Assembly: GCA_003281045.1 (NCBI GenBank)
Contig: QCDD01000005.1
Coordinates: 1-54,644, forward strand
Direction of reading: 5' to 3'
Length of the DNA: 54,644 nt
Source of the DNA: Pelagibacteraceae bacterium AG-349-L23
Lineage (GTDB): Bacteria; Pseudomonadota; Alphaproteobacteria; Pelagibacterales; Pelagibacteraceae
The notes under the pieces were generated by a model. The model saw only the letters and a program-made list of their open reading frames with translations, was not told the DNA's origin and ran no database searches. Made by a program: the position numbers and the translations under genes. Positions 1 to 8,392 of the stretch are shown here, in pieces. Positions within the stretch are counted from its first letter, which is position 1; each line of letters starts with the position of its first letter.

Positions 1-69
1 ATTTTTAAGAAATATTGTGATCAAAAAAATGAAATAAAAAGCAAAAAAGATAAAAAACTTTTAAATTAA
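1..69 (+). CDS. 3' end of a plus-strand gene cut by the window start (tentative)
   Basis: Reading from base 1, the frame stays open for 22 codons to a TAA at 67-69. The translated tail is lysine-rich (residues such as KSKKDKKLLN), as is common at protein C-termini in this AT-rich genome. It would converge on the small membrane protein whose stop lies at 61-63, with the 3' ends overlapping by 9 bases, the same tight convergent style seen elsewhere in the window. So little is visible that no function can be given, and the open frame could be chance. Confidence 0.3.
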   Translation: MFKKYCDQKNEIKSKKDKKLLN

Positions 70-450
70 AAGAAACACCAAACAAATCATTTGAACAAAA
101 TTAATTACTACTGAGATAAAGTGTGAATATTTGAATTTTTTATCCTGTTTTTCATCTCTGTATTTATTAATTAACGGCATTAATAAATAGTTTGATATAG
201 CAAATAAAATTGTGATTATTAAGATTAAATAAAAATCAACACCTAATTTACTTAAAAATAAAAAAAGTAGTAGAACAATAAAGCTAATCGCTAAATTAAC
301 ATTATAATAAAAAGGAAATATTCTTCTTATAAACTTTCGAGCATTATCTTCATCTAGAGTAGTAAATACCACTGGAGCAATCACAAACGAAAAAAATAAC
401 ATTATTCCTAAAATCATTGCTATTAAATAAATACTAACTTGTTCAATCAT
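61..450 (-). CDS. small integral membrane protein, DUF4149/TMEM205-like
   Basis: A 129-residue protein made almost entirely of four hydrophobic segments (about residues 5-28, 48-66, 70-90 and 107-129) joined by short charged loops. The motif FxxVIAPVVFTTL near residues 20-33 followed by a charged loop resembles the DUF4149 (TMEM205-like) family of inner-membrane proteins, whose function is not known. It is the last gene of a minus-strand series after the cyclase and DUF6492-like genes, separated from the latter by about 70 bases, so co-transcription is possible but not shown. The family call rests on pattern memory only. Confidence 0.6.
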   Translation of the reverse strand: MIEQVSIYLIAMILGIMLFFSFVIAPVVFTTLDEDNARKFIRRIFPFYYNVNLAISFIVLLLFLFLSKLGVDFYLILIITILFAISNYLLMPLINKYRDEKQDKKFKYSHFISVVINFVQMICLVFLLI

Positions 451-520
451 AATTTAATTTTCAATTGAATTTCCTTCCTTCATTAATATTGATCTTCCAT
501 CATGAACATTATTAAATCTT

Positions 521-1501
521 TTAATCTCTATCATAAACTTTTTCTCTCCAAATAGATCTTTTTTCCTCAAGGTGGATATTCTCATCTTTTTTCTTTGTGT
601 GCCTGATATTCGTTTCAAATGATAAAGAAGAAGGAGGTAGCTGATAATTTTTATATATAAAATTTAATATAGACGAATAAGACGGATAAAAATCTTTTTT
701 TTCATCAAAATTACTAAATTTCTTGTATTTTCTTGAAAATAAACCATTGCCATCATCATAAAATCTTTCTGTGGTTAAACCATATTTTTCATAAGGATAA
801 TAATTTAAATCATCTTTATTTATATGATTTACCCAACTGGCATAAGTCCAATATTCGCCAAAGGAACCATATATATTTGTAGCTTTTATTATTAATTCAA
901 TCCAATTTTGATCTGATTTGAAGTGATCTTTAAATTTTAACTTAAGACTTTTTAAATACTTTTTTTTAAAAACCATATGATGTGAAGTAAATGTTCCTCT
1001 GATGTCCTCAACAGGATTTATTTCCAATACATTGATAATTAAATTTTTCCATGAATTTAAAACATCCTGGTTTCCATATGATTTATCTTGAAGTAAAGCA
1101 AACTTCTCATTATTTTCATCAATGATCGGCCATGATTTTACTGGTAACAAATCTGCATCCCATACTAAAAAAACATCCTCTAATTCATCTATAACATCAC
1201 TAGCTCCTAATTTAATAATCTGTTGATACAACCAACCAGGGGAATAATTGGGTTTATTTTGAGTAATTTGAGAAACGATATCTTTTTTTGTTAAACCATA
1301 TTTATTTAAAAAAAAATTATCCTCTTCCAGCAATGTTAAATTTTCAATATCCCAAGAATTAGATTTATCTTTAAAAATTTTTATCTCATGATCAGAAGTT
1401 ACGACATAAATTTGTTTTGGTTTATATTTTTGGGAAATTCCCTCGAGAACTGATCTTGTACTCCAATTCACATGGTGAATTGGAATCACAAATTGGTACA
1501 T
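521..1501 (-). CDS. DUF6492-like putative glycosyltransferase
   Basis: A 326-residue soluble protein. It opens with a beta strand (YQFVIPIHH) and a pattern like a nucleotide-sugar-binding domain, then the segment GWLYQQIIKLGA (89-100) and an acidic WDADLLP motif at 114-120, which looks like the DxD metal/nucleotide-sugar site of GT-A glycosyltransferases. This combination resembles the DUF6492 family. The ATG at 1501 lies 4 bases downstream of the stop of the sugar-phosphate cyclase gene, so the two are almost certainly co-transcribed and perhaps act on the same product. The GT-A reading is inference from the DxD and the strand pattern; the substrate is unknown. Confidence 0.6.
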   Translation of the reverse strand: MYQFVIPIHHVNWSTRSVLEGISQKYKPKQIYVVTSDHEIKIFKDKSNSWDIENLTLLEEDNFFLNKYGLTKKDIVSQITQNKPNYSPGWLYQQIIKLGASDVIDELEDVFLVWDADLLPVKSWPIIDENNEKFALLQDKSYGNQDVLNSWKNLIINVLEINPVEDIRGTFTSHHMVFKKKYLKSLKLKFKDHFKSDQNWIELIIKATNIYGSFGEYWTYASWVNHINKDDLNYYPYEKYGLTTERFYDDGNGLFSRKYKKFSNFDEKKDFYPSYSSILNFIYKNYQLPPSSLSFETNIRHTKKKDENIHLEEKRSIWREKVYDRD

Positions 1502-1505
1502 TTTA

Positions 1506-3245
1506 TTAATTTAATTTTGCTTCTTTTAATATATTTTCATCTGCTTTAAAAACAGTGACTGGATCTTCAAGGCCTGCATCTGAACAAAGAGGTTCAACAC
1601 CCAATCCTTTTCTAGGATATTTTGAAACTACTTGTTTAAATTCTTGTATGATTTCTTTTAATTCAGGTTTTGTTAAATCATTAATATATTTACATTTTCC
1701 GATAGCAATTGGAACTGGAATAGCTAGGTTACCACCTCTTTTTTGAAGAATTTTATCAAAACCTTCATTCATGCATTTTTCATCTAACAATATATCATGC
1801 CATAAACTTAATTCGTATTCGCTAAATAATTTCAAAATTCTATGTAAATCTTTTTCACTTAACCAGCCTCTTTTGTAAGACATAAAAGAACTTAAGGTCA
1901 TTTCAACACTTATAGCATGACCATGTAGTAATCCTGCTTTAAGTTCAAAGTTTGCACTTAATCCATGGCCAAATGCATGATCTCTGATGCTGTGAACTTC
2001 GTGTAAATTATCATATTCACTCTCAACATAGCTTTTTAAAGACAATCCGATAATTTTTTTTGATTTAGATACTATTTCATTTTGAGAACTGCAATTTATT
2101 GTACCAAAATGAGTTTTCATCAAATCAAGCCCTGTGTCCTCAAGTAAAATAAACAATTCTTTGTCTCTAATTACTGCCATCTTATGAATTTCGGCAATCC
2201 CATGCCTAACCCAAGAAGTTCTCAAGCTTTTAAAAAATGATCGATCAGATATATTTAGCACTGGTGCATGAAAAGATCCTAAAAGGTTTTTAAATCCACC
2301 AGCGTCACAACACGATCTTGGACTAGGTCCACTATCTATTGCGCTGACAACTGATGTTGATAACATTATATAAGGAGTGCTTCTATGATAAATAGATGCA
2401 GCAAAAGCTCCTATGTCTCCTATAACTCCTCCACCAATTATCAAAATAGGTTCATTTCTGTTTACACCTAATTTTCTAAAATCCTCAACTATTTTTTCCA
2501 CATTTTTTATATGTTTATCAACCTCCATAGCTCTATAAACCAATTTCTCTAATATAATAGAATGATGATTAAAATAATTTTCAATTGCTAGTCCATAATT
2601 ATCCTCAATATTTTGATCTATTAAACAAACACATCTTCCAAATGATTTATAGTTATCTCTTAAAAGAGGATTGTTGATATTAAGCGTGTCCTCTTCAACC
2701 TTAATTGATGTAAATGTGTTTAAGTTCATTGTTGCTTCTATTTGTTGATAATCTTTTGAGCTAACAACATGTCCATTAGAATTTCTATAACTGGAAGTTG
2801 GATACAAAGCTAAGGGATTTTTCTGCTCATAATCTAAAATAAGCTGTTTATAAAAAGCATGTTTGGAGCTGTTAAGTAAATTTGAGATTAATTTAGAGTT
2901 TCCAAACTCTGTATCACTGATACTTGAAGATAAAAAATTTAGGTTTTTTGATAAATCTTTATTAAAGGGTAAAACTAAATGTGAAAGTTCAAGAAAAAAT
3001 CTTTCAGTTGTTAAATTTAGAGAAGTTTTTAAAATTCTCAAATGAGGTAGTGAGGAAATAGCATTTAGTTTTGAAAATTCATTTGCTATTTTTACATCAT
3101 AGGGATTTATTTCTGTAAGATTTATCAATAAATTTTCAAAATGATTATTATTTACAAAATTTTCTATTAAATCTTTATTAATTGCAAAATTTTTTTTACC
3201 TAAAATAAAATATTCTGAAAATTTTTTAATCAAATTTAAAGTCAT
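1506..3245 (-). CDS. sedoheptulose-7-phosphate cyclase-type enzyme (dehydroquinate-synthase superfamily) with an N-terminal extension
   Basis: The region from about residue 200 to the end follows the dehydroquinate-synthase fold: NAD-binding GGGVIGD (271-277), the strand PYIMLSTSVVSAIDSG (291-306), FKNLLGSFHAP (318-328), and metal ligands E352 (in HGIAEIHK), H427 (in FGHGLS) and H443 (in LLHGHA). True dehydroquinate synthases have SSVGGKTA after the VD; here it is SGPSPRSCC, as in sugar-phosphate cyclases that use sedoheptulose 7-phosphate (the EEVS, EVS and DDGS group). The product would be a C7 cyclitol, but the subclass cannot be fixed by eye. The protein is 579 residues, against roughly 360 to 420 for the family, because about 180-200 N-terminal residues form an unrecognised domain. 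It is the first gene of its transcript and is followed 4 bases later by the DUF6492-like gene. Confidence 0.72.
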   Translation of the reverse strand: MTLNLIKKFSEYFILGKKNFAINKDLIENFVNNNHFENLLINLTEINPYDVKIANEFSKLNAISSLPHLRILKTSLNLTTERFFLELSHLVLPFNKDLSKNLNFLSSSISDTEFGNSKLISNLLNSSKHAFYKQLILDYEQKNPLALYPTSSYRNSNGHVVSSKDYQQIEATMNLNTFTSIKVEEDTLNINNPLLRDNYKSFGRCVCLIDQNIEDNYGLAIENYFNHHSIILEKLVYRAMEVDKHIKNVEKIVEDFRKLGVNRNEPILIIGGGVIGDIGAFAASIYHRSTPYIMLSTSVVSAIDSGPSPRSCCDAGGFKNLLGSFHAPVLNISDRSFFKSLRTSWVRHGIAEIHKMAVIRDKELFILLEDTGLDLMKTHFGTINCSSQNEIVSKSKKIIGLSLKSYVESEYDNLHEVHSIRDHAFGHGLSANFELKAGLLHGHAISVEMTLSSFMSYKRGWLSEKDLHRILKLFSEYELSLWHDILLDEKCMNEGFDKILQKRGGNLAIPVPIAIGKCKYINDLTKPELKEIIQEFKQVVSKYPRKGLGVEPLCSDAGLEDPVTVFKADENILKEAKLN

Positions 3246-3372
3246 AAATTTTATTTAGAATGCACAAAATATTAGTCAAACTGCACTATGTCTCACATTT
3301 ATATTTCTCAACTCACAAATTCATCTTCTACTAGAAATTATTAATAATAAATAATATTTCAATTGAATAATA

Positions 3373-4566
3373 TTACTCTTTTACGCTGCCAGCAGTTAGA
3401 CCACTGACCAAATATTTTTCAAAATATATGAAAATTAAAAGTACAGGCACTGTGACTATGACTGAACCTGCCATTAAGTATTGACGCGGTGTTTCTGCAT
3501 CTCCGCTAAGATATTGAATAGCTCTTGATAAAGTAAAGGATTTAGGACTATCTAAAAACATCAATGAAAAAAGGAATTCATTCCAAGCAATCATAAAGAC
3601 ATAGAGTGCAACAGATGCAATAGCTGGCAAACTTAAAGGAATTATAATCTTTAAAATTATACCAAACCAATTTTGACCATCCATGATACCAGCATCTTCA
3701 ATTTCTTTTGGAATACTTTTGAAATATCCTTGCAGCATATAAATAGCAACTGGCAAGGTAGTTGCAGTATAAACAATCAATAAACCAAAGATTGAGTTTC
3801 TTAATCCAAGTTGACTAAACACAGTATATAAAGGGATCACTAGAACAATAGCTGGAAACATATAAATAATTAAGATCGAGGTAGATAAAAAGTTTTTGCC
3901 AAAAAAGTTTAATCTAGCAACAGCATAAGCTGCAGGGATTGCAAATAATAACGTGACAATAACAGTTCCGATAGAAACTGCTGAACTTATTAAGATATAC
4001 CTACCAAAATTATAAGTTTCAAAGATAACAAAATAAGACTTAAACAACTCAGTTAAGCTTTTGGTAAAATCTAAACTAAAATTTAAAGGATTAACTAATA
4101 AAGCGATCTGAGTTTTAAAACTGGTAACTAGCATAATGTAAAATGGAAATAGGATTACAAATGCAAAGAAAACAATGCCAAATAAGGTAATAAAATCAAA
4201 AATAATTTTTTCAGATATGAAATCTTCCTTTAAAGATTGCATGCTATATTTTTTGAGTTTGTTCGTAAAAAATAAAGTAATTAAGAAAACTCCAAATATA
4301 TACCAATATGGAGATGCCTCATTTAAGTAAAAATATGAAATTGAAAATATAAAAGATAACAAAAGAATCTTTATTAAGTGGTTAAGTTTATTACCGATTA
4401 AGACAAATGTTAAAGATAATAATATACCAATTAAGAATACAGGTGTGATGTTTAAATTAGTAAAACTTAAACCTTGGAGCGTAGCCATGATTTTCCAAAT
4501 TGATAAAATACATGTAAGAAAAAAAGATGAAATGATTAAAAATATTGCAAGAGACTTAAACTTCAT
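3373..4566 (-). CDS. sugar ABC transporter permease, MalG type, with extra N-terminal membrane segments
   Basis: Inner-membrane permease of a CUT1-type carbohydrate importer. The C-terminal ~270 residues carry the usual six helices and the EAA loop (around EIEDAGIMDGQNWFGIILK) that docks on the ATPase. MalG-type subunits are about 280 residues; this one has about 120 additional N-terminal residues with roughly four more hydrophobic segments before the conserved core. I chose the ATG at 4566 rather than the TTG at 4581 because a purine-rich GGAAAGAGGG lies just upstream, although the spacing is short. The start overlaps the end of the preceding permease gene by 11 bases, so the two are translationally coupled. 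It is the last gene of the minus-strand transporter transcript. Confidence 0.85.
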   Translation of the reverse strand: MKFKSLAIFLIISSFFLTCILSIWKIMATLQGLSFTNLNITPVFLIGILLSLTFVLIGNKLNHLIKILLLSFIFSISYFYLNEASPYWYIFGVFLITLFFTNKLKKYSMQSLKEDFISEKIIFDFITLFGIVFFAFVILFPFYIMLVTSFKTQIALLVNPLNFSLDFTKSLTELFKSYFVIFETYNFGRYILISSAVSIGTVIVTLLFAIPAAYAVARLNFFGKNFLSTSILIIYMFPAIVLVIPLYTVFSQLGLRNSIFGLLIVYTATTLPVAIYMLQGYFKSIPKEIEDAGIMDGQNWFGIILKIIIPLSLPAIASVALYVFMIAWNEFLFSLMFLDSPKSFTLSRAIQYLSGDAETPRQYLMAGSVIVTVPVLLIFIYFEKYLVSGLTAGSVKE

Positions 4567-5815
4567 TAGCCCTCTTTCCAATTAATCTAAAATAAATAAC
4601 CATGAAACTAAGAAGTAACATCACAATGACTATTGAAACAGCAGAGCCCATTCCAAGATCTGAAACTGCAAATCCTTGTTGATAAACATTGATAGGTAAA
4701 GTTCTTGTGCCTGATGCCCCACCCGTTAATAAAAAGATATCTTCAAATTTATTAAAGTTCCAAATAAACCTAATCATAAATAAAATTGAGATAATCGCTG
4801 TAATTTGAGGCAGTGTAATATGGATAAATTTTTGAATCGGGCTTGCTCCATCCACCTCCGCTGCTTCATACAAACTTTGTGGTATTGCCTGCAATCTTGC
4901 TAGAATAAAAAGAAAAGCGAGTGGAAAATAGCGCCAAATTTCAAAAAAGATAACTGTGGTTAAAGCCAACCTTAATTTAAATTCAAATCCTAAAATACTC
5001 ATGGTTATGTATTTTTGGCCTAATAAATTTATTGGTTGTTCAATGATGTTAAAATTCACCAATAATGCGTTTAAAGTTCCACTATTTGGATCCAACAATA
5101 AAGTCCAAGTATAAGCTAAAGCAACTACAGGGCCTACATATGGAAAAAGTAAAATACCTCGCATATATGTTCGGCCTTGAATATTTTGATTAACTAATTG
5201 TGCTGCTAAAATTCCAAAGATAATTGCCCCAACTGTACCAAAAAAAGTGAAGTAAAATGTCGTTAAAAGTAATTCAACAAAATTATTTTCATAAAAAACT
5301 TTTTTAAAATTTTCTAAAGTAAAATTTGTAGTGAGTAACGGGTTATCTGCTTTCCCACTTAAAATTGGTTTTTGAGATTTAATTATTTTTTTGTCAATTA
5401 TTTCACCATTGATATTCTGTATAGTTATCTCAAAATTTTCCCTATATTTTGCCTGCCAATTTCCAAAATCACAAACAACTTTTTTAGATTGAAAATTACA
5501 TCTAGAATCAAGATTGACTGGTGAAACATTTGTTGGAAATTTATCTTGAAACTGAACATTTCTTATTTCTTGAATTAAAGAACTGTTTCTTAATTTATAA
5601 ACAATTTTTAATTCTGATTGATTTTCTGAAATTGATTTAACAATTTTCTTTGCTCGAGGTTCTGGGATTCTAATATCTTTTAATTCAATATCTTTGAAAC
5701 TGATCCAAACATTAGCAAATATGGGAAATAATACGATGGCAAAAACTAATAGGACTGCAGGTAAAACTAAAGTGTAAGCAGTTCTTTTTTCTAATTTTGA
5801 TAATGAATCACTCAT
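4556..5815 (-). CDS. sugar ABC transporter permease, MalF type, with a periplasmic insert domain
   Basis: Inner-membrane permease partner of the MalG-type subunit. TM1 is at about 13-40 and the EAA loop starts near 317 (YEAAEVDGASPIQKF). Between TM1 and TM2, at about residues 45-170, lies a large periplasmic loop. It contains a predicted beta-rich stretch (about 66-135) with two cysteines (C106, C115) in the arrangement xxCxFxxxxVVCDFGxW, reminiscent of DUF11-type beta-sandwich domains of surface proteins. In E. coli MalF a different Ig-like P2 loop occupies this place and caps the binding protein, so a similar role is plausible here. The gene follows the binding-protein gene after a strong hairpin. 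Confidence 0.87.
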   Translation of the reverse strand: MSDSLSKLEKRTAYTLVLPAVLLVFAIVLFPIFANVWISFKDIELKDIRIPEPRAKKIVKSISENQSELKIVYKLRNSSLIQEIRNVQFQDKFPTNVSPVNLDSRCNFQSKKVVCDFGNWQAKYRENFEITIQNINGEIIDKKIIKSQKPILSGKADNPLLTTNFTLENFKKVFYENNFVELLLTTFYFTFFGTVGAIIFGILAAQLVNQNIQGRTYMRGILLFPYVGPVVALAYTWTLLLDPNSGTLNALLVNFNIIEQPINLLGQKYITMSILGFEFKLRLALTTVIFFEIWRYFPLAFLFILARLQAIPQSLYEAAEVDGASPIQKFIHITLPQITAIISILFMIRFIWNFNKFEDIFLLTGGASGTRTLPINVYQQGFAVSDLGMGSAVSIVIVMLLLSFMVIYFRLIGKRANEV

Positions 5816-5822
5816 AATAAAA

Positions 5823-5847
5823 AGCGGATAATAAAATATTATCCGCT
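5823..5847 (-). terminator. intercistronic hairpin between binding protein and permease genes
   Basis: An 11-bp perfect inverted repeat (5823-5833 and 5837-5847, AGCGGATAATA and its complement) closes a 3-base loop. On the minus strand it is followed at once by a T-rich run and then the ATG of the MalF-type permease. This is the form of a leaky intrinsic terminator or an mRNA-stabilising hairpin, which would give more binding protein than permease from one transcript. Confidence 0.7.
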
Positions 5848-5864
5848 CTTTATAAATTTATTAT

Positions 5865-7193
5865 TTAAAACTTAGCTAATTCAGCGTTAATTTTCTTAAC
5901 CGCTTCATCAACTGAGATTTGATCATCAATATATTCTCTAGTGATTCTATTTAAGAATTGAGAATTGATAATTTTTGATGCTCGAGATAGTTCACCTTCT
6001 TTAACACCCCATCTGTTTGCAGTATCTAAACCTGCAACGATGTTATCAATAACATCTGCAGAATAAAGATCTGTTAAAGGAGCTTTTCTATCAACACCTA
6101 CTGGTAATTTACTCCAAGCTTTAGTGTAAGCACTAGGATCACTCTTATTTCCTCTTCTTACTGGAAATTTTCCTTCAGGAGCTATTCCTAATGTCGCTGT
6201 ATAACCTTCACTCATAGAGTACTCGATGAATTTTTTAGCTTCATCAGTATCTGCATCGGCAGTAATACCAAAGTATCTTACATCAGCCCAAGCAGCACCT
6301 TTTTTATTGTTCGGTCCACTAAAATTAGTAATGAAACCAGTTTTAGAAGCTAACTCTGGTGATGTTGGATCACTATTTATTGTTGGTGGAGCAGAGTCTC
6401 TTAAACCTGCTAACTCATCCATAATAAATGGTGACCAAATAATCATTGGTGTTTTGCCAGCAAAGTATAAAGCTCTTGATTGTTTCCAGAATAATTCTCC
6501 TGGAGGGCTTGCTTTCGCAATTACTTTATAAAATTCTAAAGAATTCTTTAAAGCTTTCCCTTGCTTTTTAGTTCCACCTTTTTTAACAAAATTAACTCCA
6601 TTAGCTAAAAGTACATGTTCAAGTACTTGGCTCATAAAGTTTTCATCTGTTTTTGTGGCAGCTACAAAGCCAAACATGTCATTGCTTGATAATGCATTCA
6701 CTGCTTTTACAATGTTTGCATATGAAGTTGGTGGCTCTAAACCAGCTGCAGCAAATAGATCTTTTCTATAAACGACCATTTGTGTCCAGCCATCAACTGG
6801 TACAGCTGCAATTTTTCCACCCTTCTTAGCCATATTTAATGCACCCGGTGCAAATGTTTTCTTACCTAACGACTTAACTACAGCGTTATTTGCATCAACA
6901 TCTAATATGCCTGCCTCAGCCCATGGTAAAACATATTGAAGAGTGTGATAAATCACATCTGGAAGATCTCCAGCAGCTGCTGCAGCAGTAGCTCTGGTAC
7001 CAAGATCTTTTTCTTCAATGGGTATGACTTCAACTTTGATGCCAGTTTTAGCTTCGAACGCTTTAGCCATCTCCTCTTGTTTTGCCATTCTTGCAGGTTG
7101 GACCTCTGTCGTCCAAAATTTAATATCCGCAAAACTAGTATTAGTAATTAGAAATACTAGAGCAAATATATTAATTATGATTTTTTTAATCAT
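5865..7193 (-). CDS. periplasmic sugar-binding protein of the ABC importer (SBP family 1)
   Basis: A 442-residue extracellular solute-binding protein. An N-terminal signal peptide (IIINIFALVFLITNTSFA, cleavage likely before D23) is followed by the family 1 pattern: a strand IKFWTTE, a helix with MAKAFEAKTGIKVEVIPI, then AGDLPDVIYHTL and a hydrophobic core typical of sugar and glycoside binders. The gene has a clear Shine-Dalgarno sequence (GAGGGGG at 7199-7205, 5 bases from the ATG). It heads the transporter transcript SBP-MalF-MalG and is divergent from the ATPase gene. The neighbours suggest glucosylglycerate or a related glycoside as ligand; the sequence alone cannot fix this. Confidence 0.9.
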   Translation of the reverse strand: MIKKIIINIFALVFLITNTSFADIKFWTTEVQPARMAKQEEMAKAFEAKTGIKVEVIPIEEKDLGTRATAAAAAGDLPDVIYHTLQYVLPWAEAGILDVDANNAVVKSLGKKTFAPGALNMAKKGGKIAAVPVDGWTQMVVYRKDLFAAAGLEPPTSYANIVKAVNALSSNDMFGFVAATKTDENFMSQVLEHVLLANGVNFVKKGGTKKQGKALKNSLEFYKVIAKASPPGELFWKQSRALYFAGKTPMIIWSPFIMDELAGLRDSAPPTINSDPTSPELASKTGFITNFSGPNNKKGAAWADVRYFGITADADTDEAKKFIEYSMSEGYTATLGIAPEGKFPVRRGNKSDPSAYTKAWSKLPVGVDRKAPLTDLYSADVIDNIVAGLDTANRWGVKEGELSRASKIINSQFLNRITREYIDDQISVDEAVKKINAELAKF

Positions 7194-7198
7194 ACATT

Positions 7199-7205
7199 CC
7201 CCCTC
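7199..7205 (-). promoter_or_regulatory. strong ribosome binding site of the sugar-binding-protein gene
   Basis: On the minus strand the run GAGGGGG sits 5 bases before the ATG at 7193. Most genes in this window lack so clear a Shine-Dalgarno, so this fits the very high expression expected of a periplasmic binding protein. Confidence 0.7.
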
Positions 7206-7266
7206 TTATATTGTTCCTCTCTGGTATTTAGTTTTCTCTGATGTTCGCGATTTTTTCATTGCGATA

Positions 7267-7295
7267 AATCTAGCAGTGTAATAAATTTTTAACAA
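7267..7295 (-). promoter_or_regulatory. candidate promoter for the sugar ABC transporter genes
   Basis: On the minus strand TTGTTA (7290-7295) and TAGATT (7267-7272) are spaced by 17 bases, an imperfect sigma-70-type match upstream of the binding-protein gene. It would leave a leader of about 70 bases. It is back to back with a candidate plus-strand promoter whose -35 box lies at nearly the same place. Found by eye, so weak. Confidence 0.4.
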
Positions 7296-7316
7296 CATTT
7301 AATGGTTAGTTAAAAT
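7289..7316 (+). promoter_or_regulatory. candidate promoter for the ATPase/glucosylglycerate genes
   Basis: TTAACA (7289-7294) and TAAAAT (7311-7316) are separated by 16 bases and lie about 17 bases upstream of the ATPase ATG at 7334, giving a short leader. The -35 box shares 7290-7294 with the -35 box of the divergent candidate promoter, so one regulator bound here would affect both transcripts. Confidence 0.45.
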
Positions 7317-7333
7317 CCCTTTAAATCAAATAA

Positions 7334-8386
7334 ATGTCAAAAATTGTTATTAAAAATCTCGAAAAATCTTTTGGCGAAAATAAAGTTATCAACAATTTTA
7401 ATATAGACATAAAGGATGGGGAGTTCATAGTTTTAGTGGGTCCTTCAGGTTGTGGAAAATCAACTTTATTAAGAATGGTCTCTGGACTAGAAAGTATCGA
7501 TCAAGGGGAAATCTTTTTAGATACAAAGTTAATTAATAACTTAATTCCTTCTAAACGTGAAATTGCAATGGTCTTTCAATCTTACGCTTTATATCCACAC
7601 ATGAATGTTTTTGAAAATATGTCATTTGGTCTAAAGATGGAAAAAATTTCTAAAAATGAAATTACTGAAAAAGTTAATCACGCAGCTGCTACACTTCAAA
7701 TAGAGGATTTACTAGAGAGAAAACCTAAACAACTTTCGGGTGGACAAAGACAAAGGGTTGCAATTGGTAGAGCAATAACAAGAAATCCTAAAGTGTTTTT
7801 ATTTGATGAACCATTATCTAATCTAGATGCAGCTTTAAGATCTGAAATGAGAGTTGAAATTTCTAAATTACACAAAAAATTAAAAACAAATATTATTTAT
7901 GTAACACACGATCAAATAGAGGCGATGACATTAGCTGATAGAATTGTAGTTCTTAATAAAGGAATTATCGAACAATTTGGAACACCAAATGAAATTTATA
8001 ATGATCCCAATAATATCTTTGTTGCAGAATTTATTGGTTCCCCGAAAATGAATATTATTAAAATTAATAAAGAACAAATTATCAATTCAAACAATATAGA
8101 ATTGTTTAAGAATAAAATAACTTTTGAAAATGTAGATTTCAAAGATGAGATTTATTTAGGTATTAGACCTGAAGATATCAGTATAAAAGATGATTGTGAA
8201 ATTAAGTTAGAAGTTAAAGTAGATCTTATTGAAAATTTAGGCTTCGAAAAAATTATCTATGCTAAATTATCAGACAACCAAATTATAATTAAATCATCAG
8301 AAGATATAAACGATCAGCCACTTAAAATATCATTTTCTAAAAATAAGGTTTTATTTTTTGATAAAAATAAAAACAGGATAAGATAA
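7334..8386 (+). CDS. sugar ABC transporter ATP-binding protein, MalK/UgpC type
   Basis: A 350-residue ATPase with Walker [10 protein letters not shown] (36-44), the signature LSGGQ (134-138), Walker B VFLFDE (154-159) and H-loop His192 in THDQIEA. The C-terminal ~110 residues form the TOBE/OB regulatory region of MalK-type subunits. It would energise import by the SBP and two permeases encoded on the opposite strand. It is the first of four plus-strand genes; only 6 bases separate it from the HAD phosphatase. Placing the ATPase with the synthesis and breakdown enzymes, away from the permeases, ties the transporter to that pathway. Confidence 0.92.
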   Translation: MSKIVIKNLEKSFGENKVINNFNIDIKDGEFIVLVGPSGCGKSTLLRMVSGLESIDQGEIFLDTKLINNLIPSKREIAMVFQSYALYPHMNVFENMSFGLKMEKISKNEITEKVNHAAATLQIEDLLERKPKQLSGGQRQRVAIGRAITRNPKVFLFDEPLSNLDAALRSEMRVEISKLHKKLKTNIIYVTHDQIEAMTLADRIVVLNKGIIEQFGTPNEIYNDPNNIFVAEFIGSPKMNIIKINKEQIINSNNIELFKNKITFENVDFKDEIYLGIRPEDISIKDDCEIKLEVKVDLIENLGFEKIIYAKLSDNQIIIKSSEDINDQPLKISFSKNKVLFFDKNKNRIR

Positions 8387-8392
8387 ATTTCT

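Noticed and set aside
455-475. Palindrome TTCAATTGAA, seen again near 3358-3367
   Set aside because: Two copies in AT-rich gaps of a 54-kb window are expected by chance and no site function is suggested.
1506-3245. Ordinary 3-dehydroquinate synthase (aroB)
   Set aside because: The SSVGGK segment of AroB is replaced by SGPSPR and the neighbours are not shikimate genes; a tree would be needed for certainty.
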